From: Scytalidium lignicola
Taxonomy: Eukaryota; Ascomycota; Leotiomycetes
Assembly: GCA_002812745.2 (NCBI GenBank)
Contig: NCSJ02000056.1
Coordinates: 62,001 to 126,000, forward strand
Length of the DNA stretch: 64,000 nucleotides
Direction of reading: 5' to 3'
Shown here one piece after another: positions 12,297 through 23,375 of the stretch (position 1 is the first letter of the stretch; each line of letters starts with the position of its first letter). The translations under genes and the position numbers were made by a program. The notes under the pieces were generated by a model, which saw only the letters and a list, made by a program, of their open reading frames with translations, was not told where the DNA came from and made no database searches.

Positions 12297-14905
12297 TTCC
12301 TTAATAATATTATTACTGACTATTTGTATAATAGTTAATATATTAGTAAGCTTGAATAATATGACCAAGTTCTTGAATAATCTGTATTTTGTTTGTATAA
12401 TTGTTTTTTACTCTTTACCTTCCTTTATTCTGATCAGATTAAAACTTGCTTAGAAGTTTAGTTTAGTAAAGATTATAACTCTTATTAGCTTATTTCTTAT
12501 GATTGATATCAGAGGTAAGGGGTACTGATTTAGCATTATTCTTATGTTGATTCCTTTATAATCTTTACAAGGCCTTCCTCGAAGGTCTTCTAGTTTTAGT
12601 GTAAATATCAAAGGTACTTTGTATGATGATTGTAATTCTCTTATAAATCCTTTTATTACTATCTTATCTAGTTATTCCTTTATAATTGTGTTTTATATTA
12701 GGTTAGTAAGATATATAAGTCTAAAGGGTAGTTCAAATCCTTCTTTTAATAGTATTTTATAATCTTATTCATGATGTTCTAATAATGTTATATCCTTAAG
12801 CTGTTTTGTAAACAATTCTTCAAACTCCTTATATTGTTCTAGTATTTAAAGGTATAAAGCCAAGGCTTTTCCTAAGTCTTCTTTATTACTTGTTATAATA
12901 TTATATACTTTTGTAAGTCTTAAACTATCTACCTTATTATGTCAATATCTTATAAACTTTATTTTATAAGTAACTTAGTTTATTTCAAGATTATAGTTCT
13001 TTATCCATAGTAACCTTAAGATTATATTATACTTCCTTATGTTAATAACATTAAACTTGATTGTTTCTTTATAACCTTCTATGATCATAACATATAGCTT
13101 AGTCTTAAGTGTTATAACTTCTTTTGATATTGTTTTATTAACTATTTTAATTAAATATTCTATTGACTTGACTTTAGTGTAGATTCTTAATGAACTTACT
13201 ATTTGTGTAGATATTAGATTTATATTACTCTTTGAGTTAATTATGACCTTTATATTCTGATGATAAGTATTTCTTACAAGATTAATGTTCTTGTGAAATA
13301 GTCCTTTTCCTTATGTACTATTAACTTTTGTTAGGTTTTGACTTTGTCTAATGTTGTATTTTATAATATAATCAGTAACCTTGATCTTTTCCTTAAGATG
13401 TTTTTTATCAAACTAATAAACTTTTCTTAATTTGTACTCTTAATGTTCTTTCTTGTCTTCTTAGAAGATCTTGGATAGATTATTTACCTCTTAAGCTTAG
13501 TTTATAACCTTAATGGTTTCTCTAAATACTATCTAATGATTTGGTTTTGATAGTAATAATAGAAAATGTCTTGACATTCAAATTGTTCTTTTGGTTTCTA
13601 GAATGCTTAATGCTTTTATTCTAAGTTCTTATAATAATTTTATCTGTACTTTTACTAGAATTCCTATCATATATATAAGTTCTAGAATTATCAGGAGTTC
13701 TTATTATATTTATTTTGTTTTGATGATTTTCTAGCCTTATTTTTATTGAGTTCCTTTAAAGTTTAAACTCTTTAAAATTATTCTTTTTTTAGCTTAAAGT
13801 TCTTTAAACACTGTAATGTTAAGTAATAAGTACTCTTCTTCTTGCTCTTCTAGTTCTACTTCCAAGTATAACTTGCTTATTTGTATATGAATTCCTCTTT
13901 TCTTAAGTTCTTCTTCTGTCAAGTACTTTTTTATCCATCAAATTCATTTTAACTAATGTGATTTTCTTTTCCTTTCTAAAAGTTTTACCCTTATAGTATA
14001 ACAATGTTATATACTTTAATAATCTACATTGATAATAAAGGTTCTTTTCCTTTTACCTCTTCATCTCCTCTAATAAGATCTTTTTCTTTTGTAAATACTC
14101 TTTTTTAACAATATTCAAATTCATTGGATTCTTATGATCTGCTAATATTGTCTTTTTAGACTTCTTCTAGCTTGTCCTCTTCTTGAAAGATCCCTTTTTA
14201 TCAAGTTTTCTCTTAAACAAAGAGTTATCTTAGATAATAACTTTTTTTAATCAAGGTGTCTAATGTATCTAGTCGTTTACCTTTGATTACTTTATCCTTG
14301 ACTGACTCCTTTAGTCCTTGATAAAATATAGTTATATATGTTGAATTACTTTATATTGTCTTGCTTATAAACTATTTATATTCTATAGTATAATTGGCTG
14401 TTGAGGTTGTTTATCTTAATCCTTGTAGATGTCTTTTTGCTTAGTATACCTTATCAACATCTTTGAAGACTTTATTAATTTCCTTTATAAACCTTTCTTA
14501 ACTTCTAAAGATTCTTATAACTTAAGGAAGAATTCTTTACTTATTATTAGTTTAGTATTTGAGGTAATTCCTTAAGAATGATTCAATTTAATTAAATGTT
14601 GATCTTTATAAGTATATTATAATTTAAAATACTTAGTCTTCTTCATTATTAAACTTCTTATTGTTAAAGGTGATGTATATCTTATATTAAACTAAGAAGA
14701 GTTATAGTTTAGACTTAATCTTGTTAAACTTGTTTAACAATACTACTTTAAGTGTTTAAGACTTTAACTTACTTGTTTTTATCTTTGTTGTCTCCTTTAA
14801 CAAGGGATTAGTTTCCTTTATTCTTACTATAAGTATTAGTCTTATGTTATAAGCCAACATAGTTGCTTGTAACTTCATAAATGTTATATGAAGTAGTACT
14901 CAAAG

Positions 14906-15297
14906 TATAATATACCTTGTATACTTATTAATAAAGTATCTGGATATTTACCTTATGTAAATATTATATTATCTGCTTAAGGGTTTGCATATGAATATAA
15001 AGTCATAAGCACTAGTCAAGTTGTTATTAGAAGATCTTTGACTAAGATATTTAATTTGAGTTGAGCATGAAGCTTTATCTAACTAGGAAAACTATCTACT
15101 TATATAGACCTTCGTACTTCTTGGATCCCCTGAACCTTGCTGAGGTCCTCTAGGGTCCTGGACCTTCTGGACCTCTGCCTGATCCTCAGGGTCCATTATG
15201 TGATCCTTGATCCCGTGACCCTTGCTTCTCTATCTGGAGGTTCTCTGTGTAACCAGTGTTACCGAGCCTCAGGCCTCTAAATAGAAGGGTCATGATA
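14906..15297 (-). repeat. 5' LTR of the gypsy element, with expanded U3 repeat
   Basis: 392 bp. It is homologous to the left LTR but contains additional copies of GGACC- and GATCC-type words (about 15151-15190), explaining the 36-bp length difference. The outer end reads CATGATA where the left copy has GTGACA, consistent with RIP of the terminal TGTCAC. Confidence 0.88.
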
Positions 15298-15633
15298 AAG
15301 AGTAGTTTTTCGAATAAAGTAATAATCAAAGGTTAACTACACAACTTTATAAGTAAACTACTAAATATTTAACTAAATATATTATTTTTAGTAAAAACAA
15401 GTTTAACAATTATAATTATAAAAGTAGACTATTAAATGTCTAACTGATTAAGTTGTAAGTTGTTAAATAATTATTTCCCCCTTTAACAAAGGTAAATTAT
15501 AACTTTGTAAGTAGATTATTAAATGTCTAACTGAATAAGTTATAATCTCTTAAGATTTAACTTTAAAAGGAGACTACCAAATATCCTACTGATTAAACAA
15601 TAATCTCTTAATCTGTATGTACAAACTAATCAA

Positions 15634-15945
15634 TGTCAGTTTACTTATAACACAAAGTATAATATACAATTATATATAATATACTTGTTGTGTTATTCTA
15701 TGGTTATTATACGATTAAGAGTAGGAAAGCAAAACTGTAAAAGCTTCACTTGTTCTTACTACCTAATCAGGACTAGTTTACAAGGGCATATGATGTTAGG
15801 AACGAGTAATTGAATAGCTTTACCACTCGGCTAAACTGGCTAAAAAGGCACAATAGTAGCGGTCGCTCCGCTAATAGCTATTCTACTATATATAGCGTTC
15901 CTAACATATGAATATCATGTGTACATAACCACTATCTTACCAATA
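15634..15945 (-). repeat. Copia LTR interrupted by a 113-bp insertion
   Basis: Without the insertion and one TATGA duplication it is 194 bp, exactly the length of the copies at 48117-48310 and 54213-54406. It begins TGTCAGTTTAC and ends CCAATA (CCAACA in the best copy). Differences among the three copies are mainly transitions. Confidence 0.85.
15794..15906. mobile_element. 113-bp insertion with 11-bp perfect inverted ends and 5-bp TSD
   Basis: The insert begins TGTTAGGAACG and ends CGTTCCTAACA, a perfect 11-bp inverted repeat, and is flanked by TATGA on both sides (15789-15793, 15907-15911). It carries an internal hairpin TAGCGG/CCGCTA and a CTATATATAG box. On the minus strand TAGCCGAGTGG resembles a Pol III A box of tRNA-Ser/Leu type. 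TG...CA ends with a 5-bp TSD suggest a very small solo LTR (TRIM/SMART-like), whereas the long inverted ends suggest a tiny MITE. It is not RIPed. Confidence 0.75.
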
Positions 15946-16046
15946 ATTACTTATTCAAGAATAACTTTAAATCTCTTTTTTGTACAATTTTCTGTTTTAT
16001 TATTTATATTATTATAATATACAATTTAACATTACATAATATACTA

Positions 16047-16421
16047 TTGGCTAAATCGGGATCCCGTATCATCAACATTGCAAGTTCGACATCGCAGGAC
16101 CCCGATCCGAACATGACCATTTATGCGGGATCAAAAGGCATGATTGAGGCCTTTACAAAGTGCTGGGCCCGCGATCTCCCTCGTAAACATGGGTACACAA
16201 TCAACGCTGTAGCGCCGGGCCCAGTTGCCACAGAATCATTTCTCGCAGCACTACCTCAATTCTGAGAGCTTATACAAGCAAAACTGGGGAATGTTCCTGT
16301 AGCACCACGATTTGCTGAACCCGATAAAGTTTCCTGGGTCGTGGTGACGTTGTGTGAGGAGAAAGCGGGATGGCTAAACGGGCTGGATATTCTTGCTACG
16401 GGTGGTTATACACTTAGCTAA
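16047..16421 (+). pseudogene. 5'-truncated short-chain dehydrogenase/reductase with a nonsense codon
   Basis: Only the C-terminal half of a classical SDR remains: RIINIASS (the catalytic-serine strand), the YAGSK active-site Y-x-x-x-K, then INAVAPGPV and a C-terminal LATGGYTLS. The Rossmann TGxxxGIG half is missing, because the frame begins at the retrotransposon boundary and has no ATG. A TGA at 16263-16265 interrupts the frame; a CGA arginine codon with one C to T change would restore the family pattern. The frame continues cleanly to TAA at 16421. It lies tail to tail with the amidase at 16689. The insertion or recombination of copia sequence probably removed the 5' half. Confidence 0.85.
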
Positions 16422-16688
16422 ATCCGATAGATGTTCTGATTCCTCTTTAAAGCTTTACAATTAAAATATTTTGTATAAAATAATATAAGTTTAAGATATT
16501 GTGAGAAACGTATACGCTATATGGGGTGCTCTATAACGCATTGGGTTGACAGTATATAAGACTGAGGCTCGAAGTTCTAAACTCAAAGATGTTAAATTGT
16601 AGAAGTTACAATATATTACTAGTCATCAGGATTGACTTTACTTGTATACTATGTATGAATGATATATATTCTTACCCCAACGGTTAAC

Positions 16689-18498
16689 TTATTTAGTGAG
16701 AACTTTGTTGACAATCTCCATTGCTGCTAGCATATCATTGTCATGCAACCGCCTAGCTACCACCTGTAGACCTGTTGGCATATCCTGAGCTTTGATAGGG
16801 TCATAGTTTTCAAACCACAGTTTTTCGATTTCCGTCCGAGGCTCGTACGCCTGCTTGCTGAGATCCTCGCCATACCCACCCAGCATCCGTGATGCCGGGA
16901 ACGCGATAGCTGGGTAGTCTAAAAGGTTCCAAATAGATGTATAGGCCCACGATCTCGATGTGCCTAGTTTTGGCGCAACACTCGGATTCACAGGAGCCAA
17001 TACAACATCAATGTTAGCGGCGTTCCAGTAGTCGTTGTACTCCCTACGGTACGCCTCTCGTGCGGTTCGCCATGGCGCCTCGCCGCCAACCTCGGTGCTA
17101 AGCCGCTCATGAGCTGCGATGGACTCGCTCAGGAGCCATACACTCAAGGGCAAGAACGGCTCGCCGCCCTCAGCGATCAGTGCCTGTACACTGACGCCCT
17201 TATCTTCCCAAAAATTGGCCGCGGTGATAGTCCAGGCACGGGAGTGGTCGAACGGCTTGAAGTCCGCCACTTTGATTAGGGGACTGGACTCTAGCTTGCG
17301 GCGGACATCGGCAAGAATCACACGCACCGGCGGCAAAGGAGACAGAACGCCGTCATCTGACAGGATACCCACACGAAGAGGGCACGAGGGAGAGACTGCA
17401 GTGCGTAGAGAAGACTCACTGATCGATATTGGGTAGGGGATCATACTGGCATCCTCCAGCCATGGCTTTGCGGATGCGTACGCTTCGCAAAAGAGGAGGA
17501 TATCACGGAAGCTGCGTGTGAAAGGACCCAGTGTCCCACGAAACCCTTCATTTCCAAATGGACTGAGGACGACATCGAGGACACTTATGCGCCCCAGGCT
17601 TGGCTTCAGGCCCCAGAGCTAAATGTTCTTTTGTCAGGACAGATTGGGAAAGAACAAGAGTATGATATAGGGAAAGGGTACAGAAACGGAGGTAGTTAAC
17701 TCACCCCACAGCATGCGGCTGGGTTCCGGACCGACCCGCCAATATCTCCGCCAATACCGAGCACTGATCCGTTGAAGCCCATCAGTGCCCCTTCACCTCC
17801 GCTGCTGCCGCCGGATGTGCATTCTGTATTCCAAGGGTTGCGTGCGGGGCCCCAGATTTGGTTGTCACTCTCCAGCTGCATCAGCAGTTGCGGCTCGTTG
17901 GTGCGTGCGAATGGCACTGCACCCAGCTTCCTGAGCACCTTCACCAGCTGTGCATCCTCGGAAGGGATGTTGTCCACCCAGGCTACACATGCTGCGGTGG
18001 TGTGTCGTCCCGCAATGCTGATATGCTCCTTGAGTGAGACGGGTATGCCGTGCAGAGGACCGAGCAGCTCGCCCGTCTTTTCAAGGTGATCATCACAGCG
18101 CTTCGCCCAGTCCATGGCATCGGGGATAAGCTCGGTCACACAATTTAGCTGTTGGATATTTAGTACGCCAAAATAAGAGGGAAGGAGGGCTCAGCTGAAA
18201 GAAACCGAGGTTTTGGGGGCAGTCTCACGAGTTGTTGGGCTATGGTGGCTCTTTTCCTATATGCCAATATGAGATCTTGAGATTTGAGCTGCCTGGTTTT
18301 TATCAATTCGAGCAAAGCTGCAATATCATACTCCTCAGTGAGCTGAAATTCATAGTCGGTTAGAAGACCCGAGCTCTTGGGTACTGATTGCACATTGTGA
18401 GAAAGGCCTTTTGGTAGTTCCTTGAAGAGAGCACTTTGCTCCAGAGACTCTTTCCGGTTCTTGAGAGTAGCTTTTACCTTCTCCGCTAATGAACCCAT
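16689..18498 (-). CDS. Amidase signature family hydrolase, intact, 547 aa, 3 exons
   Basis: Predicted exons are 18229-18498, 17705-18148 and 16689-17618, joined by GT-AG introns of 80 and 86 bp, giving 547 aa, the usual length of fungal acetamidase/general amidases. The Ser-cisSer-Lys triad is present as Lys130 (VSLKEHIS), Ser205 (SGGSSGGEG) and Ser229 (DIGGSVR), with the 75- and 24-residue spacing seen in FAAH-type amidases. It would hydrolyse a C-N amide bond to an acid and ammonia in the cytosol. The substrate is unknown. ATG at 18498 gives a normal N-terminus. It sits near a FAD monooxygenase and an NCS1 permease, which fits amide or N-heterocycle catabolism. A second, dead amidase lies at 31776-33803. 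Confidence 0.9.
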
Positions 18499-20690
18499 GA
18501 TTGTTGATGTATAATTCTGGAATTAATGAAGGTCTAAAATCTAGCAAAATAACATATAGCTACTCGTATATATAACGTATGTGTGTGAAAATAATATTAG
18601 ATAAATGGTAGGTGGGAAGGTCTCGTATGCTACATGTTATGCCTAGAAATGGCTTCCGGATTCGTCCATGTTATGATATATTGATAAGCACCAGATAATC
18701 ATTTGTTAGCGTACTCTGGTGGCAGGCTTTTATATTACGGGAGTTTTATTAAGCTAGAAGATTAGTACAACCTTCGCAGCTGACTGGTATACACAGCTTG
18801 ATCACCCTAGCTAAAATGGAACTGTGGTGATGATGGACCCGCCGAATTTATCACCACCGTGGGGCAAGGGTGCTTAGGTGATTGCTGCAGGGAAGCATGT
18901 GGATCGGTGGATTTTCGACGGGAGTTATTAGAACAATACTACGATAACCCCATATGTACTTATTACTCGCGTGGACATGGGTGAAACCTCATCGGTGAAA
19001 GTAAATGGATGTTGCTAATAGTATTATTTACTCGTTAAATCTTATAGCTACAGCCCAAAGTAGAAATATCAAGGCTTGGACGACCTATAAACTGGAAGGT
19101 AAGTAGTACAGTATCTAAGCCGTATACACCGAGTCTTGCACTCTTTTCACGATTGAAGATTTTACAGTCCCCCGATAATATAGTCTATATAGCAGAAGTA
19201 TCCCTCACTACTGACATAGAAAAGGAAGTTATTTTCCTTGTTTGTCTTTTACCCTAAGTAAAGGATACCAATGCGGCTATTGCCGGGATTGCAGTAGTGC
19301 GGCTGGCAACTCTGCTTTTAGCTTAAGAATCAATATTGTTGAACAGGCTACGGCTACTGATATCATTGGTACGTACGCGAGTCACAGTATGAATTTCAAC
19401 TATCAAAAACAACTAGCTAATAACAGCTACAGCTGGGGAAATACTCCCATATCATATACGCACCTGTAAACGTACGTATCATGTGAAAATGTCTCACAGG
19501 TATGATAATTGCCCCGACTCCGACTCTATGACTTCATATGGCTTTTGCCATGGCTTGTCACGTGAGTGTATCAAATACCTGAGGCTACAACAGGAAGGAT
19601 GCTTTGTTTGCACTGCCTCACCCCGCTACTAATTCACACTGACAAAAACTGGGCAGCGATACTCTGATCCTTGGGAGCAAATGAATGCTTTACAGATACA
19701 CCCACTTTTACCGACCAAAAGCGAATAGAACAAAGGTCATGTACCTGCCCAACAATTAGTGATTGCGGGGACTAAATAGCAGAATCTGCCCTTTGAGAGT
19801 ATCAGATTCTCATTCGCTGAGCGCTCAGGCAGCCTTCCAATTATTAGAAGTAAGCTACGCTGCTGCCATTACTGTATAAATGCCGTAGCCTTGTGCTCCA
19901 CATATTATCGCAGGCCTCGCACTTGACTCCGCGATCATGTTTCGTATCGAGAAAAATACCTGATTGGCAGGTTGGCTTTTCGAGTGATAGCTCAATCGAG
20001 CAAGCAGTAACAGAATATGCATTTTGGGGGCTTTTCCCTTATTCTTTCAATCTTGGAGCGCCTATCCGAGTTCTTTCTTTTTTTNCTAGTCACTCTTGGA
20101 GCCGCTTAAGAGACGTGGGTCGAGAAGAGCAAGGCATCACAACACGATGCGTCCGGAACACTCTCTTACACTAGTAGAACCTTGATTAGCAGTATCCGGA
20201 CATAACTTCTTCGGGATTTGCAGGCTGAGAATTATCAAACTCTAATTTCTGAGGACGCTCGCTGGAGTGTTGCGGTGAGGGAATTGTTTATCTTCACTAG
20301 TTCAAGCCGCCGCTGTCTGTAGCCCAAATCCCCTAGCAGATCACTCTAAGGGCGCAAAGAAATCGTTTTAATTAAGTTCCTCAATTTTACAGTATAGAAA
20401 TTGCCTCAAATAACATATTTTTAGCTCAGTATACGCCGCACACTCGTTCAAAAACACATCCAGCAGACATCTCAACCGCACGCCCTTCCTGTTACATGTA
20501 CATGACATTCAATGGGTTCAGACTCACGTCCTACATATATCTCTGATAGTGTACTCATCATAACGACACAACTTATATATTCCCTTTAGAAGCTCCAACA
20601 ATCCAGTCCACAAAACTACACGCCACCTCTCTTCCTCAACATCTAGAATAGAATACAGCAATACCGCGCAGCTTTCTTATCCTCCCCAGA
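18499..20690. other. Intergenic, 2.2 kb, no supported gene
   Basis: Composition is intermediate and frames are short and unsupported. The left end is the amidase promoter and the right end the GNAT promoter. A small frame at 19242-19469 has no recognisable domain. An N within a T run lies near 20085. Confidence 0.5.
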
Positions 20691-21257
20691 ATGGCCACTA
20701 GCAGCCTCAACTTCCGTCTTGCAACGAAAGAAGACGCCGTCCAACTCGAGCGCCTCATCAACACGGCCTTCCGCGCCGACACAACCACCCAAGTGTTCCT
20801 GTCCGCCGATCACACTCAGGTCGATGTCACCGACGTCCCCAGCATAATAGCCAAGATCGCTGAGCCCGACTGTGCGGTCCTGGTTGCCACCGACCCAGAC
20901 GGCGCGCTTATGACCCACTGCAGCGTGCGCAAGTTTGATGAGAAGCGCTCCTGGTTCGGCATGCTCGCCGTCGACGTCCATTACCAGAATCGCGGTCTNG
21001 GCAGCCAGGTGATTGCTTACGCCGAGCAATACGCTCGCCAGCAGTGGGGAGCCACGAGGCTAGAGTTCGACGTCGTGTGCACCCGCGCGGAGCTGATTGC
21101 GTGGTACATGCACCGGGGGTATGAGGCGACGGGGGAGACGACGCCGTTTCCGTACGACCGCCATGGTGATTGGAAGGGGGTTTTAAGGGATGATTTGCAT
21201 TTTATTATCCTGGGAAAGAATCCAAGTGAAGTCCCTACCACAGCCGGGGTTGAATAG
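20691..21257 (+). CDS. GNAT-family N-acetyltransferase, 188 aa, single exon
   Basis: The intronless frame has the GNAT plan: an N-terminal strand-helix FRLATKEDAVQLERLIN, central strands SWFGMLAVDVHYQNRG, then the acetyl-CoA P-loop motif A (Q-N-R-G-x-G-S) and a C-terminal RAELIAWYMHRGYEATGE typical of the last strand-helix pair. The undetermined base at 20999 is harmless: the codon is CTN, always leucine, so the motif is RGLGSQ. Length is typical of the family. It likely transfers acetyl from acetyl-CoA to a small amine in the cytosol; the acceptor is unknown. Bias towards C-ending codons in the 5' half suggests good expression. No operon-like neighbour. Confidence 0.88.
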   Translation: MATSSLNFRLATKEDAVQLERLINTAFRADTTTQVFLSADHTQVDVTDVPSIIAKIAEPDCAVLVATDPDGALMTHCSVRKFDEKRSWFGMLAVDVHYQNRGXGSQVIAYAEQYARQQWGATRLEFDVVCTRAELIAWYMHRGYEATGETTPFPYDRHGDWKGVLRDDLHFIILGKNPSEVPTTAGVE

Positions 21258-21988
21258 TGCTGGTGGAGGACAGTTCGGGGGTTGAGTTGTTAGTAGACCA
21301 GGTGTAATAAGAGGTAATCGAATAGAAAGGTGTGTAAATCACATATTTAAAACTAGTTCGAAATCATGAAAGTCCTACACGTGTAAACGAAGATGTTAAA
21401 TTGAGAAAAAGTATGAATGAGGACTTGGAACTCTGCTTTCATAATATGAATCAGCCATCATTCTAATATCCTAATTTAAGGAAAATTTCATGTGAAGAAA
21501 CTCGAAGTTCGATACTATATTAAAGGCCTCCTTATTATTGCCCTAACCTGTCTTCGTAAAAAAATTCATGTCTTCAGCCAAAGATTTATAAACTTATTCA
21601 AGTTTTTTTTAAAGCCTTAATCGGAGCGATACTGTAAGACCTTTGAAGTTCCTTTGAAGTGAAGGAGAATTTCTCGTAAGAGGAGACGCGTTGTTCAAGC
21701 GTAAGGAGGATTGATATGTAACTTGTAACTTCAAATGGGATGACGTGGTATATAAAATTTAATTTATAGTTAAATGTGATTGAGCAATCACCAAGCTTAG
21801 TGTTATTAATAGATTCTAGACATCTACTTTTGTACTGAAATCTTATCTAGGTCGATATCACAAAGAATTTCCAATGTTCTAAACTAGAAATGGTGTTCTA
21901 GCTGTTGTGTTACGTGGATACTTAAGAGGCACCATTTATAGCCCAGGGTCTATCTCCACAAATACTTCAGGTCTAGAGAGGATGATAT
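21258..21988. other. Intergenic, no supported feature
   Basis: Convergent 3' regions of the GNAT gene and the FAD monooxygenase. The DNA is AT-rich with short homopolymers and no recognisable frame or repeat. Confidence 0.5.
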
Positions 21989-23375
21989 TCAGAGCTTGGC
22001 TTCTTCAGTCTTTGTCTTCGAATATACCGAATCCTCTTCCGGAAGACAAGGCGGTAGAGCTGGAATCTGATTCTCTTCATCAGTGTGCATCTTACCAGCG
22101 TCATAACCAAATAGCCAATCTTTTCTCGGTGTGTACCCCCAGAAGATCGGATTCGATTCGCTGTCATGTCTCATCATTTCATCTCGCCTGTCCCGTGAAG
22201 GTCCATCGTACAAATGAAGCCACTCTTGAAGCACACGAGTGTTCTTGGCGGTGTAATACGCTCTCGGGGCTCTCTGTTTCTGGTATGCCTCCAAAGCTTG
22301 AGGCAGATCGTCGTATGTGGCAAGTGCAGCACGTATAGTTGCGGCGTCTTCAATAGCTTGCGCTGCTCCTTGCGCTAAGTAAGGCATCATGGGATGAACA
22401 GCATCACCTAGAAGAACCACCTTTCCATTTGGATCACTCCATCGTTTTAAGGGCGTAGGAAAATCAACCAACTTCCATTTCAAATACTCGCCTGTTAAGC
22501 CGCAGAGTTTGCGCACTGGCTTACACCAGTCCTTAAATCTCTCAACGAGCTCGGAATTATCTATTTGCCTTTTCCATTCATCTTTGCCAACTGATTGACC
22601 GCAATCTGTTGCATGAGTTATGTCGATGATAATGTTGTACAGCTCTCCATTGCGTAGCGGATAACCCACGGCGTGGCCTTCGGGGCCTAACCAGTGAACA
22701 GCCCAGGGATTTTCAACCAGATGACGGGTTTCGGGGTCCTCGAGAAGAGGCTTAGAGGGTACTAGTATGCGGTAGGCAACGTCTCCTGTGTCCACGGGTT
22801 CGATTGGCGTTCCATTGATAGTATCTCGAATTGAGGATTTTATGCCCTCAGCTGATACAATCAGATCTGCCGGGTACCACGTGCCTTCTTCCGTTTTCAC
22901 TGCAGGTCGCTGCAAGTCATATTCAACGACCTTGTTTCCAGTTAGTATTTGAACGTTATTGTTCATTTTTGCTGCTGCCAGAAGGGCGGCGATAAAATCC
23001 GCCCTGTGAAACAAGTAATATGGTGTGCCGTATTTGGACGCCATGTCGGCGTAAGGGACGTCAAGTAAGATGTTGTCCTTCCAGTCTACAAAACGAATTC
23101 CTCTCGCCGCCTGCTTGGGAACAGAGTCCAAGTCCACACCCCACGCCCGACAAAGTCGAGACGAATTCGGCGGTACACGGATTCCAGCACCGACCTGCCA
23201 AGAGATTATCATTGAGATGTTCATCATCTTCATAATTACCCTCAGCTTCACCTACCTCTGCGAACTCTTTGACGCCGTCAAGGACTTTGACCCTGTGTCC
23301 ATCTGTAGCCAATGCCAGGGCGGCGGCCAAGCCACCGATACCGGCACCTACAACAACCACATCAAGGTTCCTCAT
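21989..23375 (-). CDS. FAD-dependent monooxygenase, salicylate hydroxylase-like, 441 aa
   Basis: Two exons, 23256-23375 and 21989-23194, with a 61-bp intron whose removal restores FAEVGAGIRVPP. The dinucleotide-binding VVGAGIGGLAAA is at residues 8-19, and the FAD-pyrophosphate motif VVLLGDAVHPMMPYLAQGA lies in the C-terminal half, followed by AQAIEDAA; both define class A flavoprotein hydroxylases (FAD_binding_3). Family members hydroxylate aromatic or N-heteroaromatic rings using NAD(P)H and O2, often with decarboxylation. Length is standard. The substrate is not deducible; salicylate, 6-hydroxynicotinate-like pyridines and related rings are all possible. It is transcribed in the same direction as the amidase and the NCS1 permease, though with its own promoter. 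Confidence 0.9.

Larger units (their letters stand above)
8933..15297 (-). mobile_element. Complete RIP-degraded Ty3/gypsy retrotransposon
   Basis: The element is 6365 bp, bounded by two related LTRs (8933-9288 and 14906-15297) and perfect AAGAG duplications (8928-8932, 15298-15302). A purine tract AAAAAGAGGATAA read on the minus strand precedes the left LTR, so transcription runs right to left. Minus-strand RNase H (11557-11757) and an RT catalytic motif (12261-12272) are still readable and lie in gypsy order. Every long frame is broken and C/G content is low, as RIP produces. It inserted into a copia element, so it is the younger of the two. Confidence 0.9.
15298..16040 (-). mobile_element. 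Right part of the split copia element, containing one LTR
   Basis: 15298-15633 matches 53880-54212, the leader beside the 5' LTR of the nested copia at 48117-54406. The LTR follows at 15634-15945. Beyond it, 15946-16040 matches about 48390-48480, the 3' untranslated side of the same family. An LTR with leader on one side and 3' untranslated sequence on the other is what a tandem array of two elements sharing an LTR would give. The right end is cut where the SDR pseudogene begins. Confidence 0.7.

Noticed and set aside
17119..17436. Plus-strand frame of 105 codons over the amidase
   Set aside because: Antisense shadow of the well-supported amidase exon 3; no domain of its own. The same applies to 17772-18089.
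19501..19640. GC-richer stretch considered as an RNA gene
   Set aside because: No A/B boxes, snRNA or rRNA signature could be found.
19242..20174. Short plus frames between amidase and GNAT
   Set aside because: No recognisable motif, no intron-joined extension, one contains an N in a T run.
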